Shown here: positions 47,761-60,600 of the stretch, one piece after another | How positions within the stretch are numbered: the stretch's first letter is position 1 | How the letters are laid out: the number at the start of each line of letters is the position of its first letter | From: Tipula vernalis | Taxonomy: Eukaryota > Arthropoda > Insecta > Diptera > Tipulidae | Assembly (NCBI GenBank): GCA_958295665.1 | Contig: OY282560.1 | Location: 268,809,315 to 268,873,314 of the forward strand | Direction of reading: 5' to 3' | DNA length: 64,000 nucleotides | Position numbers and translations under genes: made by a program | The notes under the pieces: generated by a model | The model's input: only the letters and a program-made list of their open reading frames with translations | What the model was told of the DNA's origin: nothing | Database searches by the model: none

Positions 47761-50560
47761 CTCTTTCGATGATACTCCATGCAGCCATGCAGTCATAGTC
47801 TCAAACCATGCTATTCTATGCTTCTCCATTTTGGTTCCCTGTTTTTCCCTGGACGGTTACCACTCTTTTCTGAAGCGTTACCTTCTCCAATGAGTTGGCC
47901 CAAATTGGTGGTCCTTATATAAGGATAGATATTACGACGTTAACAAGAAGAATTCTTCTGCTCCTGCGCACTCCTCTTGTATTCGCTCACCATCCTTGCT
48001 CTCTTGCTGGAGGCGATGAGATGTGTCTTGTACGACAGTCTGGAATGAATTGTTGAAATCAAGCAATGGTATATTCACAGCCACACTTTACGGGTTATAC
48101 TGTAATCCCACCAATTGGTAACAATACAAAACTGGAAAAAACAAATCAAGCAGCGGTTAATACAGTTATTATCTTTTTTTGGAAACAAAAAAAGTTTTTT
48201 GAAATATAAACTTTAATATACAACACCAACAATTTACAAAATTTATTCAACAATTTATCTGAATCTCAGTGGAAAGGAATGTTAAATAGATAAATTTGTT
48301 CATAGCAAGGAGCTAACTAAAACTTGTGCGCGCCTTCGGTATTCAGCTTTGTAGTTGTACCAAAACGGCAAATGGAAATTTATAAGCATTTCAGAATAAA
48401 GTCCTACGTGGAAATTGTAATATTAATTCGTAACATTTTTTAGCACTCCCTTTTGCCAAATTACAACACCTCCATTAATTGAACTTTTTGTTTTAAATTA
48501 TAAAGTGTTCAGGTTTCCTTTTGTACAAATATTCTTTTCTGCTTAGTTGAATTTTTTTCGCAAATTCCCTTGTGTTCCTTTCATTTTCTTTAATGAATTA
48601 AATTGTATGATGAAGAAAGTAAAACTCATAAAATTATGTGTTACTTCATTTCAAAATAATTTGAAGTGTAATAAAATTATATGACCAATTAAATTTCACA
48701 ACTAGTGCAGACCATGATATATCCGGCATAATAAATGAAAATTAATTAAATTTGATTTCTTAAGAAATTTAGTTGGTACCTTTGTAGGTATTTATATGGC
48801 GATTGTCGGTTTTCATTTACCAAATATCGCCGTTTGCATGTATCTTAATATAAGCAACATTGAAGTTGCTTGATAATATTCAGTTTGCTGGAACGTGTAA
48901 TAAATTAGTTTAACATAATATGGGTATAGGTACTATATACGAGGCATTGCGGTATTTTAAATTTCTGTTTTTGTTCAATCAAGACGCTACCTAGTCTTGG
49001 AATTTAAGCTATAATTAATTAACAATTATATAATATAATTTTTATAATTTTTGTTAGCTTGGCGTAAATAAATAACAACATTATATTGTTCTGCTATCCA
49101 TTGTGCTCAATGTTACTTACGTATGTGTAGGTATAGATAGGTACGTACTCGTATGTAGTGTAGATATTTGCACTTTTTTATGATGAAAAAAGCAAGCAAA
49201 AACTAGTACATGTTACGCTAAATTAAAAAAACTAAATTTATTATAAACATACACAATAATAATTCATTGAAATTTACGATGATATAAACATACACAAAAT
49301 ATTAAAATATAAAAACGTAATCTCTGGTTAGTTGTTATTCTAAACAAATTTAGTTGGTGAATATTTTTTTGTAATATATACAGATACAAATATTTAATTT
49401 CAATTTATAGTTTTGTAATAATAAAATTCGCTATTAGTGTATTACTTTTATTATATGATTGCGATTGTTTTGTTGAAGTGTTAATTAATTTTTTAAGTAC
49501 AAATGTGTTTATTAGTAGCAATTAAGATTTTTTTTTTACTATAATTTGAATTATTTAATTAATTCGCCTATGTTTTATTTGTATAAAAAATTTGTCAATT
49601 GTTAAGATTTACTTACATAAGAATATACCTATGTGAATGTGACGAAGAAAAATGTGTAAGGGAATTTGGCTGTATTAGTATAATTCGCAAATACAAACTG
49701 CAACATTAAGATTTGATAGAATTATTTCGTTTCATTTGAGCACAGCTATCACGTTCGCTTCTATATAATTTTTTTTTTTTAATTCTATGTTTACAAATTG
49801 CATCGAATTCGTGCATGTGTCACTTTCATTTTGAGCTCTGGATGCGAATTTCAGTCCGAAAATGTGCGAGTGCGAACCGGAAAGTAATAGTATTTGTAAA
49901 ATATATATGTATGCGATTGGAAAGGAAAAACAATACGAAATAGATGTAGTCTTACTTTGGGATTTTTACAACAACAATGCCGCATATTTTCATTCCGGAA
50001 TGAATAGTTTCAAACCAAGTTTTTGTTGGTATAGAACTATTCTAGTAATAATTTAAAAAATTTGTTTTGTTTTTTTATTTAATTTTTAGACTGTGCCCGA
50101 AGCCTGTGATAAATATTTTTTAGTACAAATTTTTGACATTTATTTGAAACAACCGCATACACCCAAATTATCACGGTCTTTTGCTATGATAATTTTTGAC
50201 ACAAACAGAATAATTGTTCGGTCGACATTTAACATGGTCGCCTTAGCATTTTATATCATCAAAATCAAATGTCTACTAGTCAATACGATAACAGAATCTA
50301 TTCTTTGCAGCAACATAATAATTTTCAACTGCAGCAGCTTGCCGACAATTATTTTCTTCTAGTGAGATGATTTGTCCGTGTATGTTAACTAAAAGTTGAG
50401 AGCTACCACTATCGGCTGACAAATTATTGAATTTATTATAGAATTAGTTGATCGATTGATTTAAAACATTGAATTCTATGCACTAGGGTGACTCCAATAT
50501 CTTTTAGTTTTCGTTACAATTCTGGTTTTAAACCACCTATGACATTCCCACTTCCTGTAT
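47761..50560. other. 2.8 kb AT-rich, nothing recognised
   Basis: Long AT-rich tracts without repeats or domains. Frames at 49862-50056 and 50093-50362 have no recognisable content. Confidence 0.5.
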
Positions 50561-50566
50561 AAAAGC

Positions 50567-50686
50567 CTAATTATATCGTAATATATTTTCCAAAATTTTG
50601 GCGAGAATTATTGCACCATCGTCCTGCTAATTATATCGTAATATATTTTCCAAAATTTTGGCGAGAATTATTGCACCATCGTCCTG
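50567..50686 (+). repeat. perfect 60-bp tandem duplication
   Basis: Bases 50567-50626 are repeated exactly at 50627-50686. Perfect identity points to a very recent duplication or to an assembly artefact. Confidence 0.97.
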
Positions 50687-52430
50687 TTATACTATGCTCT
50701 AACAAATGCAGCCAAACTCGACAGTTTATAATATAAAACGAAAGCGAATTCGAAGTGTTTAAAAGGATTGCTTGCCATTAAAATCGAACAACAACATGAC
50801 AGAAGGGGAATACTTCAAAAAATTATTACACAATTCGGGCAGCGTAATAAAAATTTGTGAATGTAGGGGAATATTTTTCAAATAAATGTCAAAAATTTGT
50901 ACCAAAAAATGTTTATCACAGGTTTTGGTCACAGTCTTAATGTCAATTGATAAAAGTAAAAAGAAAATTATTTTTGGTTTTTATGTTGACCATAATTTGC
51001 ATTTTTTGCTGTAAAAACAGACATTTGCAAAAACCAGGGTGAAAAATCTGATTGCCGTGAGCCAATCTAGACGCGTAATTCTTACATTCTCAAGTTCCGA
51101 AGCAAGTTTTATTTACAACTGACTACATGTGCTTATAATTAATTATCTTGTTATATAAACGCCAGCTTTGTGGCTTTTGTTGAATAAAAATTATTTTAAC
51201 TAACATTGGATATCAAGGCACAGGTAATCTGTGCGATAAACACACAAGTAACCTCTGGATCAGCGTGAATTTTATTATAATTTATTATTCCTAAGTAGTT
51301 CCAAATACTCTTACTTTCTTATTTCGAATATAAAAGTACCGACTATTTCTTTAAATTATCATATTTGGTTAACGAAAGTCTAGTTGCAGCTAAATTTACA
51401 AAAATTTACAACAGTACGATTGGCTGGAACTCACAGAGGTCCCGCACTGAATGCCGCAATGGCTCAAGCCAGTGATTCTAATCTAATTGACATAAGTAGA
51501 CTGCATCCTTAGCTAGCAAACTGAATGAATTTGGACTAAGGCATGGGTGATAGACTAACGATCCATCAAGTTGAGAAAGTTTGGCGAGATCTATAAAACC
51601 CCCGAAGGATAAACCATAGAGAAAGAAAATTTGAAGTCAAATGCGGGTATCGCTCTAGCAATAACTATGTAGATTTCTGGTATAAACGAGCTGTAAGAAT
51701 TGCAAATTTTTCTGTGCCGCATAATTGATCATCCAGTATGCCGAAACTTATCGCCGAATCCACACCGCAACCTACCGTAAATGGAATGCGATAAAACAAG
51801 CAGTCTCCAAAAGTAAGGATATTACGTTTAGCTGAGGATTTTAGATTAACTATAGTCTATTAAGTGATCTTTCAATCCTTATATCAAGTTCATGTAGAGT
51901 AGTTTCACATTATCCACACACTCTGGAAGCATGCTGCATGTTACTGAGGTGTGTGATAGTATCTGATCCCGCCAGCTTTCGGAATACAAACAACTCTACT
52001 TTTATTCCACAAATGCGGGAAAGAGTTGGAGCAAATAATTCTGAATGAGAGGAACACCTCGATGGAATTGGTAAGCCAATCTCCTCTCTTTTGAAAAAGA
52101 GTAACCCTCTTTTAGAAAGACGAAGAACATACCGGAGTGAAGTTTCTAACGTTAATTTAAAGTGTAGTTTGCCACTAAAAATAGTGTAAGAAATAAGTGG
52201 TAGAAATAGTGTTAAAAAAAGTTACTAACGTTAAAAAATGTAGATACACAAAAAAGCGTTAAATGAGAAATTAAAAAAACATTATTTTCTCGTATTTCGA
52301 TTTAAAATTAATAATGCAAAAAGATTATACAAAATTGAAAGTACTAACCAAATTTGGAATTAATCAAAACGTTATATATTATATCAAATAATTAAATAAA
52401 CCATTAAAAAGTTTTGAATACTAAAATGAG
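50687..52430. other. unassigned; faint coding-like stretch at 51400-51850
   Basis: Around 51410-51850 the plus strand is GC-richer and gives pieces such as RAVRIANFSVPHN between stops, perhaps an old transposon. No family could be named. Confidence 0.3.
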
Positions 52431-52433
52431 GGC

Positions 52434-52870
52434 GAAAATGCCGCATTAAATCAAATAACACAAATTTAATAGATACGCTTATGTAGGGGCTATATTCCAC
52501 AGACTGAAAATATAATAAACTGGTTAGAATATGATGGGTTGGGCTCGAATGATGGGTTGGGCTCGAATGGCAAATTTTCAAAGTAGAACTAATTTTCCCA
52601 AAATGATTTGAAAGCGGTACTACACTAAGTCAAATAACGAAAATCTCAGAGATGTGCTCATGTCCTGACTACATACAACGGATCGGGAATATAATAAGCT
52701 GGCTAGGAGTGCATATCCCATTCACTTATGACGAGTTGAGCTCGAATGACAAATTTTCCCAAAAATGATTTGAAAGCGGTACTACACTAAGTCAATTAAC
52801 AAAAATCTCAGAGATGTGCTCATGTCCTGACTATATACAACGGATCGGCAATATAATAAGCTGGCTACAT
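52434..52870 (+). repeat. imperfect tandem repeat, about three units of 165 bp
   Basis: Shared words such as GATTTGAAAGCGGTACTACAC, CTCAGAGATGTGCTCATGTCC and AATATAATAAGCTGGCTA recur at about 52600, 52765 and, diverged, at 52434. Within the first unit ATGATGGGTTGGGCTCGA is itself duplicated (52531-52568). Confidence 0.85.
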
Positions 52871-52879
52871 CAAGTCGAT

Positions 52880-54490
52880 AAGCATCATTTTTAGCTATGG
52901 TTCGTCACAGAAGTTAATCCATGAAGTTCTGTGAGGGGATCTTAAAGTTATTTTATAATATTTCCAGCATCAAGGAAACATGACCGATCAGCCAAAAGAT
53001 GAGTTCCTTTGGTCTTACTCTTCAGCCTTGCTTAATTTCTTCAGTTGGGAGCACAAAAATGGTTTGTTCTTCGTTTTTGTTTCGAAATCAGAGAACAAAA
53101 TACCATCTTAGGTGTTTTTGTTGTAAAAACCAAACGAAAAACACAACAACAAAAATTATTCAAGAAAAAATGAAATTTTCGAACTGTAATAATTTGAATT
53201 TTTATTATAAAAATTATTTATGTATATATACATATGTATATATATATTTTACACATATATACATATACACAAGAGTTTCGATTGGTTAATCCGAAACAAA
53301 ATCAAGAGGCCAATCTTTCATCAATCACCCCGTACTTTACCCTAAGAGTTGTACAAAGTGTAGAATCCTGAACCCTGTATTTGTGTCTATAAAATGCCGA
53401 AAAAAATAATTTGATAAACAGACATACGTCTCTTAAACTTCTTAATATTGTGTGGGCATTAAACACACACAAATGAGAGTTTTCCTTGAGTTTTTTGATT
53501 TAGTGAATATAATTCGCTAAATCAGTACGTTCGTACTTAACACTACCTGTGTTAAGTAGGAATTGTATTTTTGTAGTTTGTATTGTATTTGTGTCTATAA
53601 AAAAAGTAATATGTCTATAATTCTCTTTAACTTCTTACAATGTAAATTGTGGTACAATCAGTCCAGTCGCCGCGGCCTGATGAGAAGATTGATTTTTTCA
53701 TAATCATAAGCTCATTAGTTCGAAACTGGATTAAATTCTCTTACAATTTTCGGAAATAATAGCTTCAAATAAATGGTTTATTATTAGTTCAAGTGTTTTA
53801 AAAAAACACCGATGCTAGTACGCTAGTTAAAGGAAATCTAATTTTGACAGAAGACAGAACAAAATCTACCTAAAAGAATGAAACGCGTATTCAAGTTTGA
53901 ATATTTTTTGATGATAGCTATTGTAAAAATTTAAAGTGTTTATTTCTCTAGATAGAGAGGCACGTTCGATTCTTTCGTAGTTTAAGCTTTTAACGCCCCA
54001 TCTTGCGCAATAGCCAAAGCACTACTGAGGTTTACCACTGTGCCGTTTGATTAAATTAAATTAATTCTGGTTATCCAGAACCGCAAATAAAACCGCAACG
54101 TTTTTTTTTTGAATCATCACACACAACATTTTTATTGGTGTCTCGAACATTTTTTGTCGGAATTAGTTTAGGAAAGCACCACTTTCTCCAAAATCCAAAG
54201 GCAAACAGAAAGTTAAAATGTCGCGTCCAAGCCTTATAAAAGTTTTCTTAGATGATTTGGATGGACTTGCCGTCACAAGAAAAAATTATTTCTTATAGCT
54301 TCTTCCATTGGGAAATTTCGGAACTATGGAAAGAATTGCTCAAAACAAAAAATAATGAATACAAAAGATTACATCAAATATAACTGTGATTTGTTGTCAA
54401 TGATTTGTGTATATAAACTCCATGCTTCAAAACACGACAGTATTTGTGGATGAATTTAGTTCCTATAATATTTTCCATCTACTAACCGAT
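52880..54490. other. AT-rich with a TA/CA microsatellite, no gene
   Basis: 53221-53272 is a (TA)n/(CATA)n-rich tract. The remainder shows no domain. A TTCGAAACTGG near 53718 looks superficially like a tRNA T-loop but has no cloverleaf around it. Confidence 0.5.
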
Positions 54491-54865
54491 ATACAAATTA
54501 AAATTTTGTTTCGGTTTGGATAAACCATGCTTTGATAAGGTTTCATTAAATGTTCAATTAGTGTAAATCTATGTCGATAAAGTTCGGAAATTTGCCGTAG
54601 CTTTCCCACAGCGGTAAATCCAGCCCAAACCATAACAGATTTAGGTTTTTGGCTTCTAGCAACAATTCGAGCTTCTCCGGGAGGTGTTTTTAACCAAATA
54701 TGGTAATTTTGAAGGTTTTAGCATTGTTCAATTGTGAACAGCTTCTCATCGGTAAAAATAATTTTTCTGAATTGTTTGCCCCTGAACCGTCCCAGCAGCA
54801 CTTTGCATCTTTCAAGTCGAATAGTCTGAAGATCAATCTAACTCCGGGTATCGTTTTATCGCATT
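54490..54865 (-). pseudogene. mariner/Tc1-type transposase fragment
   Basis: Minus strand, one frame: RLERCKVLLGRFRGKQFRK then IIFTDEKLFTIEQC (first catalytic D in FTDEK), a stop, then NLQNYHIW and RSQKPKSVMVWAGFTAVGK. This is the first-D block and the VMVW strand of the Tc1/mariner superfamily. The second D and last acidic residue are not readable and no TIRs were found. Confidence 0.75.
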
Positions 54866-54959
54866 GAAGACTGTTGAACATGGAAAATGAAGACTTTGAA
54901 TTATTTTTTTGTCGAATTTCCAGCTTCTTACAGTTCGATAATAGCGAGGCGACTTTTTT

Positions 54960-55427
54960 TTTAGCAATGCCAACTCAAAAAATTAAAGGAACAGAGAACT
55001 GATTTTTGTCAATGAAACAAAAAAAAAACAAAAAATTTGAGAAAGCATTCTAGATGAGAAAAATAAAATTATTTAAAACAGTCTTCGTATTTTACTGTCA
55101 TATGGAATAATACACTGCAAGAAATAATTATGTAACCTATTTAGAAAATATTATCCCGTAACCAAATTTATTTAAAAAAAAACAAAAATTTAAACTAATT
55201 ATTAAACGTTACAATTTATTAATCAACTAAATTTGGTAACTTAAAATTTAATCAGAAACTCGAATCATTTGAAAAATGAAAAAATACAAAACTAAATCTA
55301 ACGAAAAACCTAAATGAAAAAAAAAAAAAAAATATTCCAAACTAAATAAAAATTATTTTTGTTGACTATAACGGGGCCACAATTTATTTTTCCGTAATGA
55401 CAAGGAATCATAGAGTAAGATGATATA
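54960..55427. other. AT-rich spacer before the Tigger element
   Basis: A-rich runs only; nothing else seen. Confidence 0.5.
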
Positions 55428-57769
55428 TAGTGTAACCTCCCAAAAGTGACCACAGAAGGGCCCGACTAATTCTGGTCACATTTTAAAGGTGGTCACTTTG
55501 ACTAGAAATTTTCCAAAATAGTGGTCCTTGACATTTAAAGTAATCTAAAAAAAAATATACGCAATGCTACAGTACATAAGTAATTAAAAAATCACATATA
55601 CATATGTACACAAATTACATTTATTTCAAGAATACATATTTCAGTTTACAGTTTAATGTTTGCATTTACATATTGTATGTTTATATGTACTGCACGTTAT
55701 CAAATTTCCTGAACGTTAACTAAATTATAATAAAATAAAATCACATTTCAGTTCTAAAATACTCACAAAAAATAAAGATTATAAGAAACAATTAACAGCT
55801 TTTCGAAAAATAGTCATGTATCGGCTTTTGTATTTTTGGCTTTTTAGCTACAAAATCTTCGAAAATGGTTTCTGCTTTCGAAATGGATTCAAACATTGCT
55901 GGACACTTCTCTTTAGAAAAACTTTTTAATGACTGTAACATTGCAGCTACGTGCACCTGTGATGGTAGGTTTTCCTTGTTCTAGTTTCAACTAGCTTGTT
56001 CGTCATCTGCTTCACTTTCTTAGCTACAAATTATTGATGTCGACACAGTTGAATTGTTTAATTCATCGAGCACTAACTGAAAAATATGGTTGGGATCTGG
56101 TTCCTCGCATACACATAAGCCATCATCAATAGATAAAAATATTTCGCTATTGAACGATGGCAAATCGTTTGTATCGATTACAGCAACTTCGTCATCTGAA
56201 TAGTAGACGTCATCATTTTGCTGACTTTTAAATATAAAACCGGCTTTTTTGAAACAATTAAATATGGTTTCAGGTTTAACATTATTCCATGCTAGATTAA
56301 TCCATTGAACCCCATCCAGCACGTTAATTTTTTTAGTGTATTCCGACACATTTTCTACAATCGTCCCCGCAACGATCGATTTTAATAAAAACGATCTATA
56401 AAAATGCTTAAAGTTTTTTATGATCCCTTGGTCTAAAGGCTGGATTACCAAAGATGTGTTAGCAGGTAGAAACTTAAGTGTAACATTTGATAAATTTTCT
56501 ATTCGAGGATGTGCCGGACAATTATCCAGCGTAAGTATAATTTTTCTGTTTTACTTTTTCATTTGTCGATTAATAATGTTTAGCCATTCCTCAAAAATAG
56601 TTCCGGTCATCCCTGCCTTACTGTTAAACCTCCATATCACCAATATATCTTCCATTTTCAAATTTTTAAATGCACGTGGAGATTTTGACTTTCCTATAAC
56701 AAGAGGTTTGAGTTGTTCACCCGTGACGCTTGTGCATAAAAGTACTGTCAACCACTCTTTTGACATTTTGCCACTTTTACATGTTTCACCTTTGAAAACG
56801 TAGCTTTTGTTAGGCATTGCTTTAAAAAAAAGTCCGCATTCGTCTGCGTTGAAAATATCTGCAGGAACATATCCTTGAGAAAACTTCTCGAATTTTTCCT
56901 TAAAATTCTCCACAACTTCGTTAGATACTTCATTAGATTCTCCCGACAATGTTTTGTAAGACAAGTTATGACGAATACAAAATTTTTGCAACCACCCATT
57001 TGACGCTTTAAAATCTGGTGTTTCATATTTTGTTGCATACTGTAGAGCTATTTCTTTAATTAAGTCTCCAGAAATACGAGCATTTATGCCTCTCATCTTT
57101 TTTAACCAAATAAAGACTGCCTCCTTTACACTTTCATACTGCGTCGTTTTTAAATTTCTCTTTGACGATCCATTATCATTCTCGTACCTTGACAAGTACT
57201 CTCCCTTTCGTTTTCTAATGTTGTGAACCGTTGTTTTGCTTATCGTAAATTTTTCAGCTGCTTCCCTTTCGCTGTTACTTTCTAAGAAGTTAATCAGCCC
57301 CACCTTTTGTTTCAAGTTTAATTCTTTGTATTGTTTTGATTTGCTTTGTTCCATTTTTCAACATAAAAATATGTTTTTCCCCTAAAATTAGGTGTTCTAA
57401 TGTTCTTAAAAATTAAATTAAAAATCGTCATTGACTTACCTGATCGAGAGTTACACAACCTACTATTAACCTAATAACCCAATTATACGACACAACACAG
57501 AATATAATAAAAATCACAATTGAGAGGAGAAGACGAAATATGTATTTTAATTTTCCGCTATTTTACTGGTCACATTAGGGAATTCAGAATACTCTTTTTT
57601 ATCAGTTTTGTACTAGAAATATTGGTCACAATTCAGAATAAGGAGGTGGTTAATGTTGAGAATAAAATTACCTTACGTTTCATGTGAAGGGTGCTTGGTT
57701 CAAAGCAAAATTGGTCAATATACAGAGGTGGTCACAATGTGGAGGGGTCACTTTTGGGAGGTTAGACTG
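55428..57769 (-). mobile_element. Tigger/pogo-type DNA transposon, complete
   Basis: The ends are inverted copies of CAGTSTAACCTCCCAAAAGTGACC (S is G or C; the left end has T in place of the first C). TA dinucleotides on both sides (55426-55427, 57770-57771) fit the expected target duplication. Internally, further inverted words GTGGTCAC/GGTCACATT appear near both ends. Length is about 2.34 kb with a single transposase frame. Confidence 0.9.
56020..57354 (-). pseudogene. Tigger/pogo transposase, one in-frame stop
   Basis: ATG 57354, MEQSKSKQYKELNLKQKVGL, opens a Psq-type helix-turn-helix with TISKTTVHNIRKRK, followed by a CENP-B/Tc5-type HTH (about residues 68-135, SNGWLQKFCIRHNLSYKTLSG). 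The DDE domain shows FNADECGLFFKAMP (first D), LTLDNCPAHP (second D) and VIQPLDQGII (third D), with 30 residues between the last two, as in Tigger. A TAA at 56551-56553 interrupts the frame just before NRKIILTLDN; both sides are in the same frame. Total is about 444 codons with an acidic C-terminal tail. It would cut and paste the element if the stop were absent; the copy as it stands is dead. Confidence 0.92.
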
Positions 57770-57771
57770 TA

Positions 57772-60600
57772 TTCCTTTTCTATCCGTTGCCTACAATTAC
57801 AAAACGATACTCGTAGAAACTAATCAAACGGCCTTAAACGGGACAACAAAAACTATACTAGGCGTATTTATTTCATTCAGAGAATGGGGTCTCGATTTAC
57901 AAAAATTTAATTAACAAAACAAGCTTAATAATCCTTAAATCCTTATTATTTTAATGGTCATCGGTCATCTGTTAATCGTGAATGCCTATTTCTCACAAGA
58001 TTGGCCAAGACGGTGCCGATATACTATCTAGTTACAGCCTCTTTTAACGATTAAATCAGAAACTTGCAATTGTTTTAAGGGTTATAATTCAACAAAATAC
58101 TATTTTACCGGGGAACAAATATGAAGTTTCCCCAACTGCTTTTAATTTTTTGCCAAATGTCATTTGTACCAAAAGCTAAATTTTTTAAAAGCAAAGATTT
58201 AATCAAGAATTTTTGTGGATTGTTGGTAGCGAGTCCTTCTGTAATATTTAAACTAAGCAGTTGCGTAATTTTCAAAAATAAGTTCCAGCTAATAGCCGAG
58301 TTCAACGACAGTTATGTGAGAAGTCACATAGTCGACCATATGTCCATTTTCATGCAGAGATCTGAGGGAGCAAAACTGCTAGTTTAATACAAGTTTGTAA
58401 CATACACGAATATGCATTGAATCTGCCTTTAGCATCGTAGAGTGAAAGTACAAAAATCCACTTTGAAGCTTTGAAGGATTTACGGGTACGTCTCTGGGCT
58501 AATATGCTGCTTACTCTTAAATACATATTAAACTCTCACCTTAGCTAGCTAGAAACATGTTGTCAGCTAAAAAAAATCATTTTGTTTGACGTAAGTTATA
58601 TTTTTCGCGTGGTTAGAATAATAACATGTCAAAAACGAAATTTAATTAAATTGCAACAAATAGAGTCAATACAAATTTTTGTAAGATATTTTGTATTAAA
58701 AGTTGGTAAATCTGCTGGTAATATTGCGTATTACGCTTATTTTGATTTTACAAAAATTTTGAAATATTATTTTCCTTATTCCAACCTTAAACTAAAACAG
58801 TGGCGTAACCGGGTAACCGCAGCTCACGCGACCGCGGGGGGCCCACGGTTGTTGGGTCCCAAGAGATTTCCTTTATTAGTTCAAATTTAAGATTAAATAG
58901 CTCAGATTAAGCTTAAAGTGCAAATTTGCAGAACGATACATTTCTAGGAAATTTTTAAGAAAAAGGGGTGGTCTATATTTTAGAAAAAGAAGAAATCGTT
59001 CCTGTTGTTATTAAATATTTTCTTAAGACAGGCTCAACCATTTCTTCTCGGTTCCGACTCTCGGTATATTCATTTGTATTACACGTTTTGCGTAACTCCA
59101 ACTTTACCCTTTGGCATTTAAAATTCAATCTTTTACTAATCAAATTGAGCCTTTAACGAAACAAATTCAACTTTTACAAATCGAGTTTTGATTAGAAAAG
59201 GTTGAATTTGGTTTGCCAACAGATAAAATTTCTTTTGCGAAAGGTTAAATTTGATTTGAAAAAGGGAGGTTAAGGAAATCTGCTGGTATTAGTAGCTTGC
59301 GATGTATCATTGTGATGTTCATAAAAATCAAGAAGAAACTGAAAAAATACATAACAGTCAGTCTGTATAATCAATATTAGCGTTAGTTCAACTTATAGTT
59401 TCTCTTATACTTTCTAGTAAATGAAATTTACAGGTTTATTTTAAAAAACTATTTTATGGTAAATATAAGGAAAATGCAAATGGCAATATACGGGAGGTAA
59501 CTAGTGAAGGTGTTTTGTTTTCTTGTTTTTTGGTGGGGTTTTCCTGATCTTGGAAATTATCGCTTCCGATTTCATATCCGCTTGTCTCAGGTTTCATCTT
59601 TTGATCACTTTTTAAAATTTCTCAAGATTTTTGTAGTTGGTTATAGAAATGAGATGCGTGATGTTTGAGATTTAATTGGTGATTCGGTGTTACGAAACAG
59701 TTAAGTTATTCGAGATTTCGAGATTATTCAAGTATGTTTGAGATTATAGTAGAGTGTATTTGATAGTTCGATATTATTCGGAATGTTAGAGCCTTTTCGA
59801 AGAATACGATTGTTCGATATTTAAAAAATTGACCGATAAGATCCGGCGGTTCTATTCTTACTGCATATCGTTTTGTTGAGCTTAGCCTTAACTTGCTTAG
59901 TAGTATTTGTAAAATTAAGTTACTTGACCAATAATTTCATATTTATACGAATTTTCGGGATTTTTCAAAATTTTCGTGAATTTTCTAGATTTTTACATTC
60001 TTTCGATATTATTCATTAATATCATTAATATAGAAATTTTTCGAATTTGTTTGGGGTAATCGTTCCGTAACCGTTCTGCGGTTTATTCTAAGTTTCTTAA
60101 GTTTTTCGACATTTCTAGGATTATTCGAGATTTTTAAAGATTTTAGAATTAATTCGAATTTTGTAAGGCAATTTTCTGCGCTTAGCTTTGAGTTGTAAGA
60201 ACTTGCAGAGTTACATATATAAATCTAAATGGTGATATTTAAAAGATTTTTTGAAATTATGCCAAAATTTCGATATTTCTCCGATTTCCTTCCTGTAGGT
60301 TGTTCGAAATTATTCAAGAATGTCGAGGTTATTTACGTTGTACATGACGGTGCTTAGCACGCATACGATTTCCTATGATTTTACATACATACTTACGGAT
60401 AATTTGATTTTGAGAACTTTCAAGAATATTCAAGATTCTTTGAAAATTCGGCATTTTTGAGATTATTTCGAAATTCTTCTTATTTTTCAGATTATATTCG
60501 AAATTTGTGTTGCTTTATCGATATATTTAGAACTCGTCATAGCACAGACCTGCAAGATGTTTCGTTTTATTTGATGCCCTTAAAATGAATCCCGTTCTGT
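57772..60600. other. AT-rich, no gene; one GC-rich transposon-like end
   Basis: No domain found in the open frames 58121-58387 or 58582-58890. At about 58798-58865 CAGTGGCGTAACCGGG followed by CGCGACCGCGGGGGGCCCAC is strikingly GC-rich and looks like the terminus of a dispersed element, without a visible partner end. Confidence 0.4.

Noticed and set aside
49862..50362. Two-exon host gene with an intron near 50060-50090
   Set aside because: The acceptor-like TTTTTAG is ordinary for AT-rich DNA, no matching donor or domain was seen and the translation looks random.
53700..53735. tRNA-like T-loop (TTCGAAACTGG)
   Set aside because: No acceptor, D or anticodon stem could be folded around it.
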